Below, piece after piece: positions 30,224 through 39,320 of a stretch of 64,000 nucleotides of DNA; position 1 is the first letter of the stretch; each line of letters opens with the position of its first letter. The position numbers were made by a program, and so were the translations under genes. This stretch comes from Rhizobium leguminosarum bv. trifolii WSM1325 (GTDB taxonomy: Bacteria > Pseudomonadota > Alphaproteobacteria > Rhizobiales > Rhizobiaceae). The notes beneath the pieces were generated by a model. The model was not told where the DNA came from. It did no database searches and worked only from the letters and a program-made list of their open reading frames with translations. The DNA is taken from positions 4,130,501-4,194,500 of the forward strand of contig CP001622.1 in NCBI GenBank assembly GCA_000023185.1. The letters run 5' to 3'.

Positions 30224-30907
30224 ATGACCGCACGCACCATTCTTCTGGTGGATGACGACGATGACCTTCGGCAGACGCTGACGGAGCAATTGTCGCTGTA
30301 TGAGGAATTCACGGCTCTGCAGGAAGCCAACGCCGGCAAAGGTGTCGCGACCGCCCGCGCGACGCCGATCGACCTGCTGATCATGGATGTCGGCCTGCCC
30401 GATATGGACGGCCGCGAGGCAGTGAAGCTGCTGCGCAAGGGCGGTTTCAAGGCGCCGATCATCATGCTGACTGGCCACGATACCGATTCCGACACGATCC
30501 TCGGCCTCGAAGCCGGCGCCAACGACTATGTCACCAAGCCCTTCCGCTTCGCCGTGCTGCTCGCCCGCATCCGCGTGCAGCTGCGCCAGCATGAGCAGAG
30601 CGAGGACGCGACCTTTACCGTCGGCCCTTACCTCTTCAAGCCCAGCCAGAAGCTCCTGACCACCGATAACGGCCAGAAGATCCGACTGACGGAAAAGGAA
30701 GCGGCGATCATCCGCTATCTCTACCGCGCCGAACAGAAGGTCGTCACCCGCGACGTGCTGCTCGAAGAGGTCTGGGGCTATAATTCCGGCGTAACGACGC
30801 ATACTCTGGAAACCCACGTTTATCGCCTGCGCCAGAAGATCGAGCGAGATCCCTCCAATGCCGAAATCCTCGTCACGGAAAACGGCGGCTACAAGATCAT
30901 ACCCTAG
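30224..30907 (+). CDS. OmpR/PhoB-family two-component response regulator (orphan)
   Basis: A 227-residue DNA-binding regulator. The receiver domain has the acidic pocket in LLVDDDDDL, phosphoacceptor Asp55 in LIMDVGLPD and the switch Lys105 in YVTKPF. A winged-helix trans_reg_C domain follows (about residues 130-227), with RLTEKEAAIIRYLY and THTLETHVYRLRQKIE. No histidine kinase gene is adjacent, so its partner is elsewhere. Sequence character suggests the alphaproteobacterial CenR-like group, but I cannot confirm that. The TAG stop lies at the edge of a mosaic repeat (30905-31006). Confidence 0.9.
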   Translation: MTARTILLVDDDDDLRQTLTEQLSLYEEFTALQEANAGKGVATARATPIDLLIMDVGLPDMDGREAVKLLRKGGFKAPIIMLTGHDTDSDTILGLEAGANDYVTKPFRFAVLLARIRVQLRQHEQSEDATFTVGPYLFKPSQKLLTTDNGQKIRLTEKEAAIIRYLYRAEQKVVTRDVLLEEVWGYNSGVTTHTLETHVYRLRQKIERDPSNAEILVTENGGYKIIP

Positions 30908-31006
30908 AGCAGTTCCGTTTTTCTCCGAATCACGGAAATGCCTATCTCTTTGTTTTCATGCAATTCCGAACGCAGACTGCGACGCACTTCTGCTGGAATT
31001 GCTCTA
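30905..31006. repeat. Rhizobial intergenic mosaic repeat, family R (diverged long copy)
   Basis: A 102-bp element from TAGAGCAGTTCC to GGAATTGCTCTA. Read on the minus strand, it shows the module order of the other long copies (GAGCAATTCC..., a core, then a GAAAACAAAGAGATAG-like joint). It supplies the stop codon of the response regulator. Confidence 0.65.
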
Positions 31007-31021
31007 AGGCGAAAAGCCCGC

Positions 31022-31477
31022 ATGGCGCTGACCGACGACATCCACATGCTCGCGCAGCTTCCTCTGTTCAAGGACATGAACGAGGATCAGCTGCGGTTGA
31101 TCGCCTTTGGCGCCGACCGGCGCATGATCGCTGCCGGCCAGATGCTGTTTCGCCAGGGTTCGCCCGCCGAGAGCGCCTATGTCATCCTCGGCGGCAGCCT
31201 GGAGCTGAGCGCGACGAGCAGCGACGGCATGCAGAGGACGGAGGGGATCGCCGGTCCCGGAACCCTGGTTTCCGAGCTGGCGCTGGTGACGCTGGTGGAG
31301 CGCAAGTTCACCGCGGTAGCGCGCGAGGACACCAGCATCATCCGTATCACCCGCGCCCTCTTCCACCGGCTGATCGAAGAATATCCGGACGCAGCCCGAC
31401 TGATCGAGAACCGCATCCGCGACAATCTCGCCGAACTCGCGGCAAAGGCCGCAAGCCAATTCTATCGCTTCAACTGA
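31022..31477 (+). CDS. Cyclic nucleotide-binding domain protein without a DNA-binding domain
   Basis: A 151-residue protein that is essentially one Crp/Fnr-type cNMP-binding domain. It begins LPLFKDMNEDQLRLIAFGADRR, continues with GQMLFRQGSPAESAYVILGGSLEL, and closes with the C-helix IENRIRDNLAELAAKAAS. The phosphate-binding cassette residues are only partly conserved, so ligand binding is uncertain. No helix-turn-helix follows, so it is not a classical CRP regulator. ATG 31022 lies just after the mosaic repeat behind the response regulator. A signalling or protein-protein role is inferred only from the domain. Confidence 0.82.
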   Translation: MALTDDIHMLAQLPLFKDMNEDQLRLIAFGADRRMIAAGQMLFRQGSPAESAYVILGGSLELSATSSDGMQRTEGIAGPGTLVSELALVTLVERKFTAVAREDTSIIRITRALFHRLIEEYPDAARLIENRIRDNLAELAAKAASQFYRFN

Positions 31478-31526
31478 TCCCCGCTAGAGCGCTTCTGCGC
31501 TTTACGAAAAGCTGAACCGAATCGCC

Positions 31527-32330
31527 CTAGAAATCGAAATGCGCCGTCACCGGTACGTGGTCGGAGGGCCGGTCCCAGCCGCGTGCCTCCTTCAGGATCT
31601 CGATTCGCTTGAGATGCGGCCCGAGATCCGACGACGACCAGATATGGTCGAGACGGCGGCCGCGATCGGCGGCCTCCCAATCCTTGGCGCGGTAGCTCCA
31701 CCAGGTGTAGAGTTTCTCGCTGGCAGGCACATGCTGGCGCATCAGATCGAGCCAGGCGCCGCGCTTCATCACCTCGAGCAGCCCCTCGGTTTCGACAGGC
31801 GTATGGCTGACGATCTTCAAAAGCTGCTTGTGCGACCAGACGTCATGCTCCAGCGGCGCGATGTTGAGATCACCGACGAGGATGGCTGAAGTGTTGGCCT
31901 CGCCATTGGCTTTCAGCAGCTTCATCTCTTCGATGAAATCGAGCTTGTGGCCGAATTTCGGATTGATCGTGCGATCCGGCTCGTCGCCGCCGGCCGGGAC
32001 ATAGAAATTATGCAGCCGAACCCGACGATTGCCGCGCTCGAAGATCGCCGAGATGTGACGCGCATCGCCGACGCCGCAATAATCCTGCCGGTGATCCTCG
32101 GTCAACGGAATGCGCGAGGCGATCGCCACGCCATGATAACCCTTCTGGCCATGGATGATGATGTGAGTGTAGCCCAAAGCCCTGAGCGGTGCCGCCGGAA
32201 ACAGGTCGTTCGTCACCTTGGTTTCCTGCAGGCAGAGAATATCGGGCCTGTGCTTGAGAACGAGCTGCTCGACGATCGGCATGCGCAGCCGCACCGAATT
32301 GATGTTCCAGGTGGTGATCGAAAAACCCAT
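31527..32330 (-). CDS. xthA: Exodeoxyribonuclease III
   Basis: A 267-residue Mg-dependent AP endonuclease/3'-exonuclease of base excision repair. Family motifs are ITTWNINSVRLR, LQETKV with catalytic Glu36, VGDLNIAPLEHDVW and the terminal SDHVPVTAHF with the catalytic His. ATG 32330 is chosen because it gives the canonical MGFSITTWNINSVR start; the frame extends to 32447 but adds an unlike leader. An exact 48-bp repeat lies at 32442-32489, upstream. Single-gene unit. Confidence 0.94.
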   Translation of the reverse strand: MGFSITTWNINSVRLRMPIVEQLVLKHRPDILCLQETKVTNDLFPAAPLRALGYTHIIIHGQKGYHGVAIASRIPLTEDHRQDYCGVGDARHISAIFERGNRRVRLHNFYVPAGGDEPDRTINPKFGHKLDFIEEMKLLKANGEANTSAILVGDLNIAPLEHDVWSHKQLLKIVSHTPVETEGLLEVMKRGAWLDLMRQHVPASEKLYTWWSYRAKDWEAADRGRRLDHIWSSSDLGPHLKRIEILKEARGWDRPSDHVPVTAHFDF

Positions 32331-32441
32331 GCCCCATACCCTCTCGCGTCCAATGCCTGCATGCCGGCCGAACCGCAGCTCGACGCGACGCGCTTTCATG
32401 AAGGGCTTTAAAACAAAGGCGGACGCGAGGGAACCAGCCAC

Positions 32442-32489
32442 GAGCATGATGCCGAAAAGTGTGAGCGGTTTTCGGACGACATCATGCTC
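32442..32489. repeat. 48-bp palindromic repeat, family R short form, copy 1
   Basis: From GAGCATGATG to CATCATGCTC with core CCGAAAAGTGTGAGCGG. It is base-for-base identical to the copy at 48339-48386. Confidence 0.9.
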
Positions 32490-32502
32490 AAATCGTTGAT
32501 TG

Positions 32503-32548
32503 AGATCCGGATGTTTTCAAGCCAATCGGCCTGAAAACATCCGGATCT
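32503..32548. repeat. Long perfect inverted repeat downstream of the LolA-like gene
   Basis: Arms AGATCCGGATGTTTTCA (32503-32519) and TGAAAACATCCGGATCT (32532-32548), 17 bp each with no mismatch, around a 12-nt loop holding GCC-AATC-GGC. No T run follows the hairpin in the minus-strand sense. It could act as a transcript 3' end or a repeat unit. Confidence 0.75.
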
Positions 32549-32581
32549 GGTAAAAGCGGCCGGCGATCAACCGAAAAGCTC

Positions 32582-33250
32582 TCAGTCGCGCGACTGCGGC
32601 GTGCCTGGAATGGTCTCATAGGGCACGCGGAAGACGCGATCCTCGAACTGCATGCCGGTTTTGACATTGAAGATCATCACCGAGGTGTCCTTGCCCTGAT
32701 TGTCGGTGATCGTCCACTGACGCAAGTCGTAAGTCTTCGGGTCGAACATCATGGTAATGGTCGAGTTTCCAAACACCGTATTGTTGCCGAGCGCGATCGT
32801 CGTCAGGTCAGACTCTTCCTTCACGCCCTTCACCATGCCCGCCGACAGATCGATATGCTGCGCGAGGAGCAGGCTGAGCGGGGTCTTGGACAGCGGATAG
32901 AGATCCCAGGTTTTGAGCTTCATATTGCCGATGGCGACGTTCTTGCCATCGGCGATCACCCGCATCGGCGACGGATCGTCATAGTTGAAGCGCAGCTTGC
33001 CGGGGCGCTGGATGAAGAACTTGCCGCCGGTCTGTTCGCCGCGCGGGCCGAACTGCACGAATTCGCCCTGCATCGTCGTGACGCCGGAAAAATGATCGGC
33101 GATCGCCTGCGCCGTGCCGGAGGCGGGAGCTGCCGCCTGCGCATAAGCACCAAGGGGAATGGCGCTCGCTATCGCAGCGACGGCAAAGGCGCCGAGAAGG
33201 TCGCGGCGCGTTACCGTCAGGCCGGAGAGGAAGGTATCGGAGTGACTCAT
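32582..33250 (-). CDS. LolA-like outer-membrane lipoprotein carrier, Tat-type signal
   Basis: A 222-residue periplasmic protein of the LolA family, the shuttle that takes lipoproteins from LolCDE to the outer membrane. After the signal, TMQGEFVQFGPRGEQTGGKFFIQRPGKLRFNYDDP is conserved as in LolA, and it ends with a FRVPYETIPGTPQ segment. The signal region has a twin-arginine motif (TRRDLLG at about residues 14-20) followed by an Ala-rich helix ending AYAQA. This suggests Tat export, unusual for LolA. It lies downstream of ftsK on the same strand, like lolA after ftsK in E. coli. Confidence 0.88.
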   Translation of the reverse strand: MSHSDTFLSGLTVTRRDLLGAFAVAAIASAIPLGAYAQAAAPASGTAQAIADHFSGVTTMQGEFVQFGPRGEQTGGKFFIQRPGKLRFNYDDPSPMRVIADGKNVAIGNMKLKTWDLYPLSKTPLSLLLAQHIDLSAGMVKGVKEESDLTTIALGNNTVFGNSTITMMFDPKTYDLRQWTITDNQGKDTSVMIFNVKTGMQFEDRVFRVPYETIPGTPQSRD

Positions 33251-33389
33251 CTAAATCTCCTTTATGCGATCTGCATGCTGCCGAAAGGCGGCGTCTTCAA
33301 GGCGTTGCGATCGGCCTGCGAGAGGTAACGGCTTCGGCGCTATCAGGTTTCCGCAAAAGCGGCTGTATTGGAAATATATGCCTGTTCTG

Positions 33390-36083
33390 TCAGCGGTCGA
33401 GGATGTCGCCTTCTGTGGGAACGAGGATCTCGCGTTTGCCGGCATGGTTGGCCGGTCCTATGATGCCCTCCTTCTCCATGCGCTCGACGAGCGAGGCAGC
33501 GCGGTTGTAGCCGATGCCGAGGCGGCGCTGGACGTAGGATGTCGATGCCTTGCCGTCGCGCAGCACGATGGCGACCGCCTGGTCGTAGGGATCTTCCGAT
33601 TCGGAAAGATTGGACGTGCCGGCCGGGCCGCCGCCGCCGCCGTAATCGCCATCCTCGTCATCATCGGCGGTGATCGCGTCGAGATATTGCGGCGAGCCCT
33701 GGGTCTTCAGGTAGGAGACGATCTCCTCCACCTCGACATCCGAAACGAATGGGCCGTGCACGCGCTGGATACGCCCGCCGCCCGCCATGTAGAGCATGTC
33801 ACCCATGCCCAGCAGCTGCTCGGCGCCCTGTTCGCCAAGGATGGTGCGGCTGTCGATCTTCGAGGTCACCTGGAAGGAGATGCGGGTCGGGAAGTTCGCC
33901 TTGATCGTGCCGGTGATGACGTCGACCGACGGACGCTGTGTCGCCATGATCACATGTATGCCGGCGGCACGGGCCATCTGCGCCAAACGCTGGACGGCGC
34001 CTTCGATATCCTTGCCGGCGACCATCATCAGGTCGGCCATCTCGTCGATGATCACGACGATATAGGGCATCGGCCGCAGATCGAATTCTTCGGTCTCGTA
34101 CATCGCTTCGCCGGTGTGGCGGTCGAATCCGGTCTGCACCGTACGCGAGATCGCCTCGCCCTTCGACAGCGCCTGCTCGACGCGGGTGTTGAAGCCGTCG
34201 ATGTTACGCACGCCGATCTTCGACATCTTCTTGTAGCGCTCTTCCATCTCGCGAACGGTCCATTTGAGCGCGACGACGGCCTTCTTCGGATCGGTGACGA
34301 CAGGCGAAAGCAGATGCGGGATGCCATCATAGACGGAGAGTTCGAGCATCTTCGGGTCGATCATGATCAGCCGGCATTGTTCCGGCGTCATGCGGTAAAG
34401 CAGCGATAGGATCATCGTGTTGATGGCGACCGACTTGCCGGAGCCGGTGGTGCCGGCGACCAGCAGATGCGGCATCTTGGCGAGGTCGGCGATCACAGCT
34501 TCGCCGCCGATCGTCTTGCCGAGCGCCATGGCGAGCTTCGCCTTGCTGCCCTCGAAATCCCTCGAGGCGATGAGTTCACGCAGATAGACGGTCTCGCGCG
34601 TCTGGTTCGGTAATTCGATGCCGATCGCGTTGCGGCCGGGCACGACGGCGACGCGGGCGGCAATGGCGCTCATCGAGCGGGCGATATCGTCGGCAAGGCC
34701 GATGACGCGCGACGACTTGATCCCGGGTGCCGGCTCCAGTTCGTAGAGCGTGACGACCGGGCCGGGGCGGACATGGATGATCTCGCCCTTGACGCCGAAA
34801 TCTTCGAGCACGCCTTCGAGCATGCGGGCGTTCTGCTCCAGCGCATCGGCCGAAAGCGTGGAGTCGCGCACGACATTCTTTGGTTCGGCGAGCAGATGCA
34901 TCGACGGAAGCTGGAAACCCTCGGGACGGATGAACGAGCCTTGCGCCTCCCGCTCGATGCGGGCGCTGGGCTTCGGACGTGCGACCACGGGGATGACGCG
35001 CGGTTCCGGCTTGCCGGCGGCCTTTGCCGGCGCGCGGATCATCCAGTCCTCGTCATCGTCGTCGGGCAGGATATCGGCCGGGCGCGGCGGCATATCGGTA
35101 TCGAAGGGCAGGTCGTCGTCATTATCGTCGTCGTCATCGATGGACAGCGACGGCGCGGAAACGACGCGCCGCGGCGAAGCCGTCCTTGCTCCCATCGATG
35201 GCTCCATCGACGGTTCCATGCGCTCGCCGCGAGCGGTCGGCGCCTTGGCGCGCACGGGTTCGTTCAGCGTGCCGAACTCGTCATCGTTGAAATCATAAGG
35301 GGATTCGTAATCGCCCTGGCGCCGCTTGCGCGGCCCCATGCCGAAGAGCCGGCGCAGTCGGCCCTGGCTCATATACCAGGCATGCGTCACGGCACCGCTG
35401 AGAGCGACCCAGCGGGACTCGTCCTCCTCCTCGTCCTCGTCTCCGACGACGCGGGCCTTGCTACTGCGCGTATCGACGTACTCCTCCTCGACCTCCTCGT
35501 CGGCGTCGCTGCGGCCGACCAGGCCGGAGGCAAAGAGCATCATCCAGGCGGTCGGCGCGGCAAAGATGCAGCCGACGACCATGGCGAAGGTGCCTGTGGG
35601 ATAAGCGCCGACGAAGAGTGCGGGAAAACGCAGGATCATGTCGCCGACGACGCCGCCGATGCCGTTCGGAATCGGCCAGGTGAGCGGCGGCGGAAAGCAG
35701 CCGATGATGGCGCAGGAAAGCACCGAACCGGCCAACCAGGCGCCGCCACGGGCCGGAATACGGCTGAAGCGGCGACCCGAGATCAGCGTCAGCGCCCAGG
35801 CGACGATCGGCAGCATCGAAACGACGCTGGCAAGCCCGAGGAACTGCATGACGATATCGGCAAAGGCAGCCCCGCTGTAACCGAGAATATTCGTCGGCAG
35901 GTTAGCGGTCGCATAGGAATAGCTCGGATCCGCAACATTCCATGTCGCCAGCGCCGCGACGCAGAACGCCAGCAGCAGAAAGATCGCAAAGCCGATGAGC
36001 GCCTGGATCTGCCGCAGCATGAATGCCGAGAAGGAGAACCGATCCGGACGGCCATCCATTGCCGGCGACGTGCTTCTTGCCAT
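33390..36083 (-). CDS. ftsK: DNA translocase FtsK
   Basis: An 897-residue septal DNA pump. Four to five N-terminal membrane helices (about residues 20-190) anchor it. An acidic linker with Asp runs spans about 200-400. The RecA-like motor has Walker A GTTGSGKS (around residue 545) and Walker [16 protein letters not shown]. The C-terminal winged gamma domain ([23 protein letters not shown]) reads KOPS sequences. It segregates chromosomes and activates XerCD at dif. ATG 36083 is chosen; the upstream frame to 36152 lies in promoter DNA. The lolA-like gene follows. Confidence 0.96.
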   Translation of the reverse strand: MARSTSPAMDGRPDRFSFSAFMLRQIQALIGFAIFLLLAFCVAALATWNVADPSYSYATANLPTNILGYSGAAFADIVMQFLGLASVVSMLPIVAWALTLISGRRFSRIPARGGAWLAGSVLSCAIIGCFPPPLTWPIPNGIGGVVGDMILRFPALFVGAYPTGTFAMVVGCIFAAPTAWMMLFASGLVGRSDADEEVEEEYVDTRSSKARVVGDEDEEEDESRWVALSGAVTHAWYMSQGRLRRLFGMGPRKRRQGDYESPYDFNDDEFGTLNEPVRAKAPTARGERMEPSMEPSMGARTASPRRVVSAPSLSIDDDDDNDDDLPFDTDMPPRPADILPDDDDEDWMIRAPAKAAGKPEPRVIPVVARPKPSARIEREAQGSFIRPEGFQLPSMHLLAEPKNVVRDSTLSADALEQNARMLEGVLEDFGVKGEIIHVRPGPVVTLYELEPAPGIKSSRVIGLADDIARSMSAIAARVAVVPGRNAIGIELPNQTRETVYLRELIASRDFEGSKAKLAMALGKTIGGEAVIADLAKMPHLLVAGTTGSGKSVAINTMILSLLYRMTPEQCRLIMIDPKMLELSVYDGIPHLLSPVVTDPKKAVVALKWTVREMEERYKKMSKIGVRNIDGFNTRVEQALSKGEAISRTVQTGFDRHTGEAMYETEEFDLRPMPYIVVIIDEMADLMMVAGKDIEGAVQRLAQMARAAGIHVIMATQRPSVDVITGTIKANFPTRISFQVTSKIDSRTILGEQGAEQLLGMGDMLYMAGGGRIQRVHGPFVSDVEVEEIVSYLKTQGSPQYLDAITADDDEDGDYGGGGGPAGTSNLSESEDPYDQAVAIVLRDGKASTSYVQRRLGIGYNRAASLVERMEKEGIIGPANHAGKREILVPTEGDILDR

Positions 36084-36224
36084 GTGTCTAACCCGTCCAA
36101 TGCCTGAGGACACGCGAATCGCTGAAGCTTCGCCGTGCCAAAATGCGTCCACTCTACCTAATCAGAGCCGGGTTAAAGCGATGTTAACCATGCATGGCTG
36201 GACGACAATTCTAGACCGGGAAAT

Positions 36225-36255
36225 GAAAAAAGCCCGAACCTTGGAAGGTCCGGGC
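36225..36255 (-). terminator. Rho-independent terminator after amtB
   Basis: On the minus strand, GCCCGGACCTTCCAAGGTTCGGGC forms a stem with TTTTTTC behind it, about 80 bp after the amtB stop. Confidence 0.85.
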
Positions 36256-36333
36256 CAAATGCGGTCTATGGTTAGATAGGCCGCGACGGGCCGTGAAGCG
36301 GCGCCCTTTTGCCGGGCGCCGCAAACCCTGTGA

Positions 36334-37764
36334 TCAGGAAGAGTGGTAAGCGGCTTCGCCGTGGGTCGAGAGGTCGAGACCTTCGCGCTCGGCTTCGACG
36401 GTGACACGCAGGCCGATGACGACGTCGACGATCTTGTAGAGGATCGCCGAGCCGATACCCGACCACAGCAGCGTCGTCAGCACGCCCTTGGCCTGAGCCC
36501 AGACCTGGGTTGCCGTGCCGGCATAGGAGGCTGCGAAATCGGCGGTCGAATAATCGACGATGCCTGCACCGCCGAGCGCCGGGTTGACGAGGATACCGGT
36601 GCCGAGAGCGCCGATGATGCCGCCGACGCAATGGACGCCGAAGACATCAAGGCTGTCGTCGTAGTTGAACTTGTTCTTCACGACGTCGACGAAGAAGTAG
36701 CAGACCGGTGAGACGATCAGGCCGAGAACGATCGAGCCCATCGGGCCGGCAAAGCCTGCCGCCGGGGTAATGGCGACGAGACCGGCAACCGCGCCGGAAG
36801 CGCCACCCAGCATGGAAGCCTTGCCGCGGGTGAGGGTTTCGACGATGCACCAGGACACAGCGGCGGCAGCCGTGGCGACGAAGGTGTTGATGAAGGCAAG
36901 CGAGGCGTAGGAATTGGCTTCGAGGTTGGAGCCGGCATTGAAGCCGAACCAACCGACCCAGAGCAGCGAGGCGCCGACCATGGTCAGCGTCATCGAGTGC
37001 GGAGCCATGATTTCCTTCTTATAGCCCGTGCGCTTGCCGAGCATGATGGCGCCGACGAGGCCCGCAATACCGGCATTGATGTGAACGACCGTGCCGCCGG
37101 CGAAGTCGATTGCGCCATAGGAGAAGATCAGTCCGGCCGGCGAGGTGTAGGAGCTCGGACCGCCCCAGAACCAGACCATGTGTGCCATCGGGAAGTAGAT
37201 GAAGGTGACCCAGAGCACGACGAAGAGCATGACGGCCGAGAACTTGATGCGTTCGGCGAATGCGCCGACGATCAGGCCAGGCGTGATGCAGGCAAAGGTC
37301 ATCTGGAATACGATGAAGGTGTATTCCGGAATGGCGACGCCCTTCGAGAAGGTTTCAGCGAGCGACGACGTGTTGACGCCGGCGAGGAAGGCCTTGGAGA
37401 AGCCGCCGACGAAGCTGTTCAGCGAGCCGCCGTCGGTGAAGGCGAGCGAATAGCCGTAAGTCACCCAGATCAGCGCCACGACGGCGGTGATCATGAATAC
37501 CTGCATCAGCACCGAGAGCATGTTCTTGGCGCGGACGAGACCGCCGTAGAAAAGCGCAAGGCCGGGGATGGTCATCAAAAGGACGAGCGCCGAGGAGACG
37601 AGCATCCAGGCATTGTCACCCTTGTCCATGGTGAAAGCAGGAGCAGCAGCAGCGGTGGCAGCAGCTGGTGCAGCCTCCTGCGCAAAAGCGACGGCCGGCG
37701 CCAGAAGGGCGGCCGAAGCTGCGCAAAGCCGCGCAAAGGTGGAAGAAAACTTCGAAATTGACAT
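36334..37764 (-). CDS. amtB: Ammonium transporter AmtB
   Basis: A 476-residue ammonia channel. Residues 1-28 are a signal peptide (ending AVAFAQE), and an Ala-rich spacer precedes eleven helices. Conserved features are FYGGLVRAKN, the helix with the first pore His in FPMAHMVWFWGG, and the second in FGVHCVGGIIGALG. The C-terminal tail (about 25 residues) contacts PII proteins. It is the second gene after glnK, with 27 bp between, the standard glnK-amtB operon under nitrogen control. Confidence 0.96.
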   Translation of the reverse strand: MSISKFSSTFARLCAASAALLAPAVAFAQEAAPAAATAAAAPAFTMDKGDNAWMLVSSALVLLMTIPGLALFYGGLVRAKNMLSVLMQVFMITAVVALIWVTYGYSLAFTDGGSLNSFVGGFSKAFLAGVNTSSLAETFSKGVAIPEYTFIVFQMTFACITPGLIVGAFAERIKFSAVMLFVVLWVTFIYFPMAHMVWFWGGPSSYTSPAGLIFSYGAIDFAGGTVVHINAGIAGLVGAIMLGKRTGYKKEIMAPHSMTLTMVGASLLWVGWFGFNAGSNLEANSYASLAFINTFVATAAAAVSWCIVETLTRGKASMLGGASGAVAGLVAITPAAGFAGPMGSIVLGLIVSPVCYFFVDVVKNKFNYDDSLDVFGVHCVGGIIGALGTGILVNPALGGAGIVDYSTADFAASYAGTATQVWAQAKGVLTTLLWSGIGSAILYKIVDVVIGLRVTVEAEREGLDLSTHGEAAYHSS

Positions 37765-37791
37765 TGGAAAAAGCTCCTTGATCTGCCGTTC

Positions 37792-38148
<357 letters not shown>

Positions 38149-38214
38149 TTATCCTCGGCACGGAGCCGACTCTCCTTGCCGCTGACGTTCCTGAACAGCG
38201 ACCGGCGATATACA

Positions 38215-38231
38215 TTCAAGGGGCGTGCCAG
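38215..38231 (-). promoter_or_regulatory. Candidate sigma-54 promoter of glnK-amtB
   Basis: On the minus strand, CTGGCACGCCCCTTGAA keeps the -24 element TGGCACG and the spacing to TTG, but has GA instead of GC at -12. It lies 85 bp before the glnK start. A weak NtrC-like inverted element (GCGC-N9-GCGC) lies about 100 bp further upstream, at 38313-38329. Confidence 0.6.
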
Positions 38232-38352
38232 ATTCAAGGCAGATCGTAAGTTATTGAAAAGTAAAGGTTATAATAAATAATGCCAATAAACAGGCAAATG
38301 ACCGGCCGATAAGCGCACAAATAACGCGCAACTTCAAAAAGATGCACATTAT

Positions 38353-39237
38353 TTATTCATTTGCCTTTTTCCGAATCAGACCTTCCTGCGCGACAGAGGC
38401 AATCAGCTCACCCGATCGCGTAAATAGGCTACCCCGGGTTAATCCTCTGGCGCCAGAAGCCGACGGACTGTCCTGCGTATAAAGCAGCCAGTCGTCGAGT
38501 TTGCAGGGTCTGTGGAACCACATGGAGTGATCGAGGCTCGCCACCTGCAGGCTCTGGTCGAAGATGGACGTTCCGTGCGCATAGAGCGACGTATCGAGCA
38601 GCGTCATGTCCGAAAGATAGGCAAGCACGGCCGCCTGATAGAGCCTGTTGTCGGGAACCGGGCCGGTAGCGCGCACCCAGACATCCTGCTTCGGATCGAG
38701 TTTCCTGTCGGAAAAATAATGCGTCAGCGAGACGGGACGGATCTCGATCGGCCGCTCGCGCTGCCAGTATTTTCGGATCGCCTCCGGCGCGTGCGCGAGA
38801 TACTGTTCCTTGATCTGCTGCTCGCCGAGCAGCGCCTCCGGCATCTCGACATCGGGCATCGTAATCTGATGTTCGAAGCCCGGCTCCTCCACCTGGAAGG
38901 AGGCCGACAGCGCGAAGATCGCCTTGCCGTGCTGGATGGCGACGACGCGCCTCGTATTGAAGCTCGATCCATCGCGGATGCGTTCCGCCTGGTAGATGAT
39001 CGGCACCGAGGGATCGCCGGGACGCATGAAATAGGCATGCAGCGAATGGACGAAACGCTCGCCCTCGATGGTGCGCTGCGCCGCCATCAGCGCCTGGCCG
39101 ATCACCTGGCCGCCGAAGACCCGCTGCCAGCCGACCTTCGGGCTGCGGCCGCGGAAGATATCGACCTCGATCGGCTCGAGGTCGAGCGTAGAAAGCAGCG
39201 TCTCCATCGCCGAAGGCTCTGATGTCTCGCGCGTCAT
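38353..39237 (-). CDS. tesB: Acyl-CoA thioesterase II
   Basis: A 294-residue double hot-dog thioesterase that hydrolyses medium- and long-chain acyl-CoA. Typical stretches are VFGGQVIGQALMAAQRT, VHSLHAYFMRPGDPS, RRVVAIQHGKAIFALSASFQ, and in the second half ASLDHSMWFHRPC-DWLLY, where the catalytic Asp lies. ATG 39237 has a GGGAGAC site; the open frame from 39303 overlaps the next gene's promoter. It is divergent from the UbiH-like gene. Confidence 0.93.
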   Translation of the reverse strand: MTRETSEPSAMETLLSTLDLEPIEVDIFRGRSPKVGWQRVFGGQVIGQALMAAQRTIEGERFVHSLHAYFMRPGDPSVPIIYQAERIRDGSSFNTRRVVAIQHGKAIFALSASFQVEEPGFEHQITMPDVEMPEALLGEQQIKEQYLAHAPEAIRKYWQRERPIEIRPVSLTHYFSDRKLDPKQDVWVRATGPVPDNRLYQAAVLAYLSDMTLLDTSLYAHGTSIFDQSLQVASLDHSMWFHRPCKLDDWLLYTQDSPSASGARGLTRGSLFTRSGELIASVAQEGLIRKKANE

Positions 39238-39320
39238 TTCTATGTCTCCCGGCGGTAGGAAGTGAAGTTGCGATGATCTATATAGAGCACATCTGAGGCA
39301 CAAGGTACGGGAGCGGCGCG

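Noticed and set aside
31483..31529. Short TAGAGCG...CGCCCTAG palindrome after the cNMP-domain gene
   Set aside because: It resembles rhizobial repeats, but the arms are short and I found no second copy in the window, so I did not list it as a repeat.
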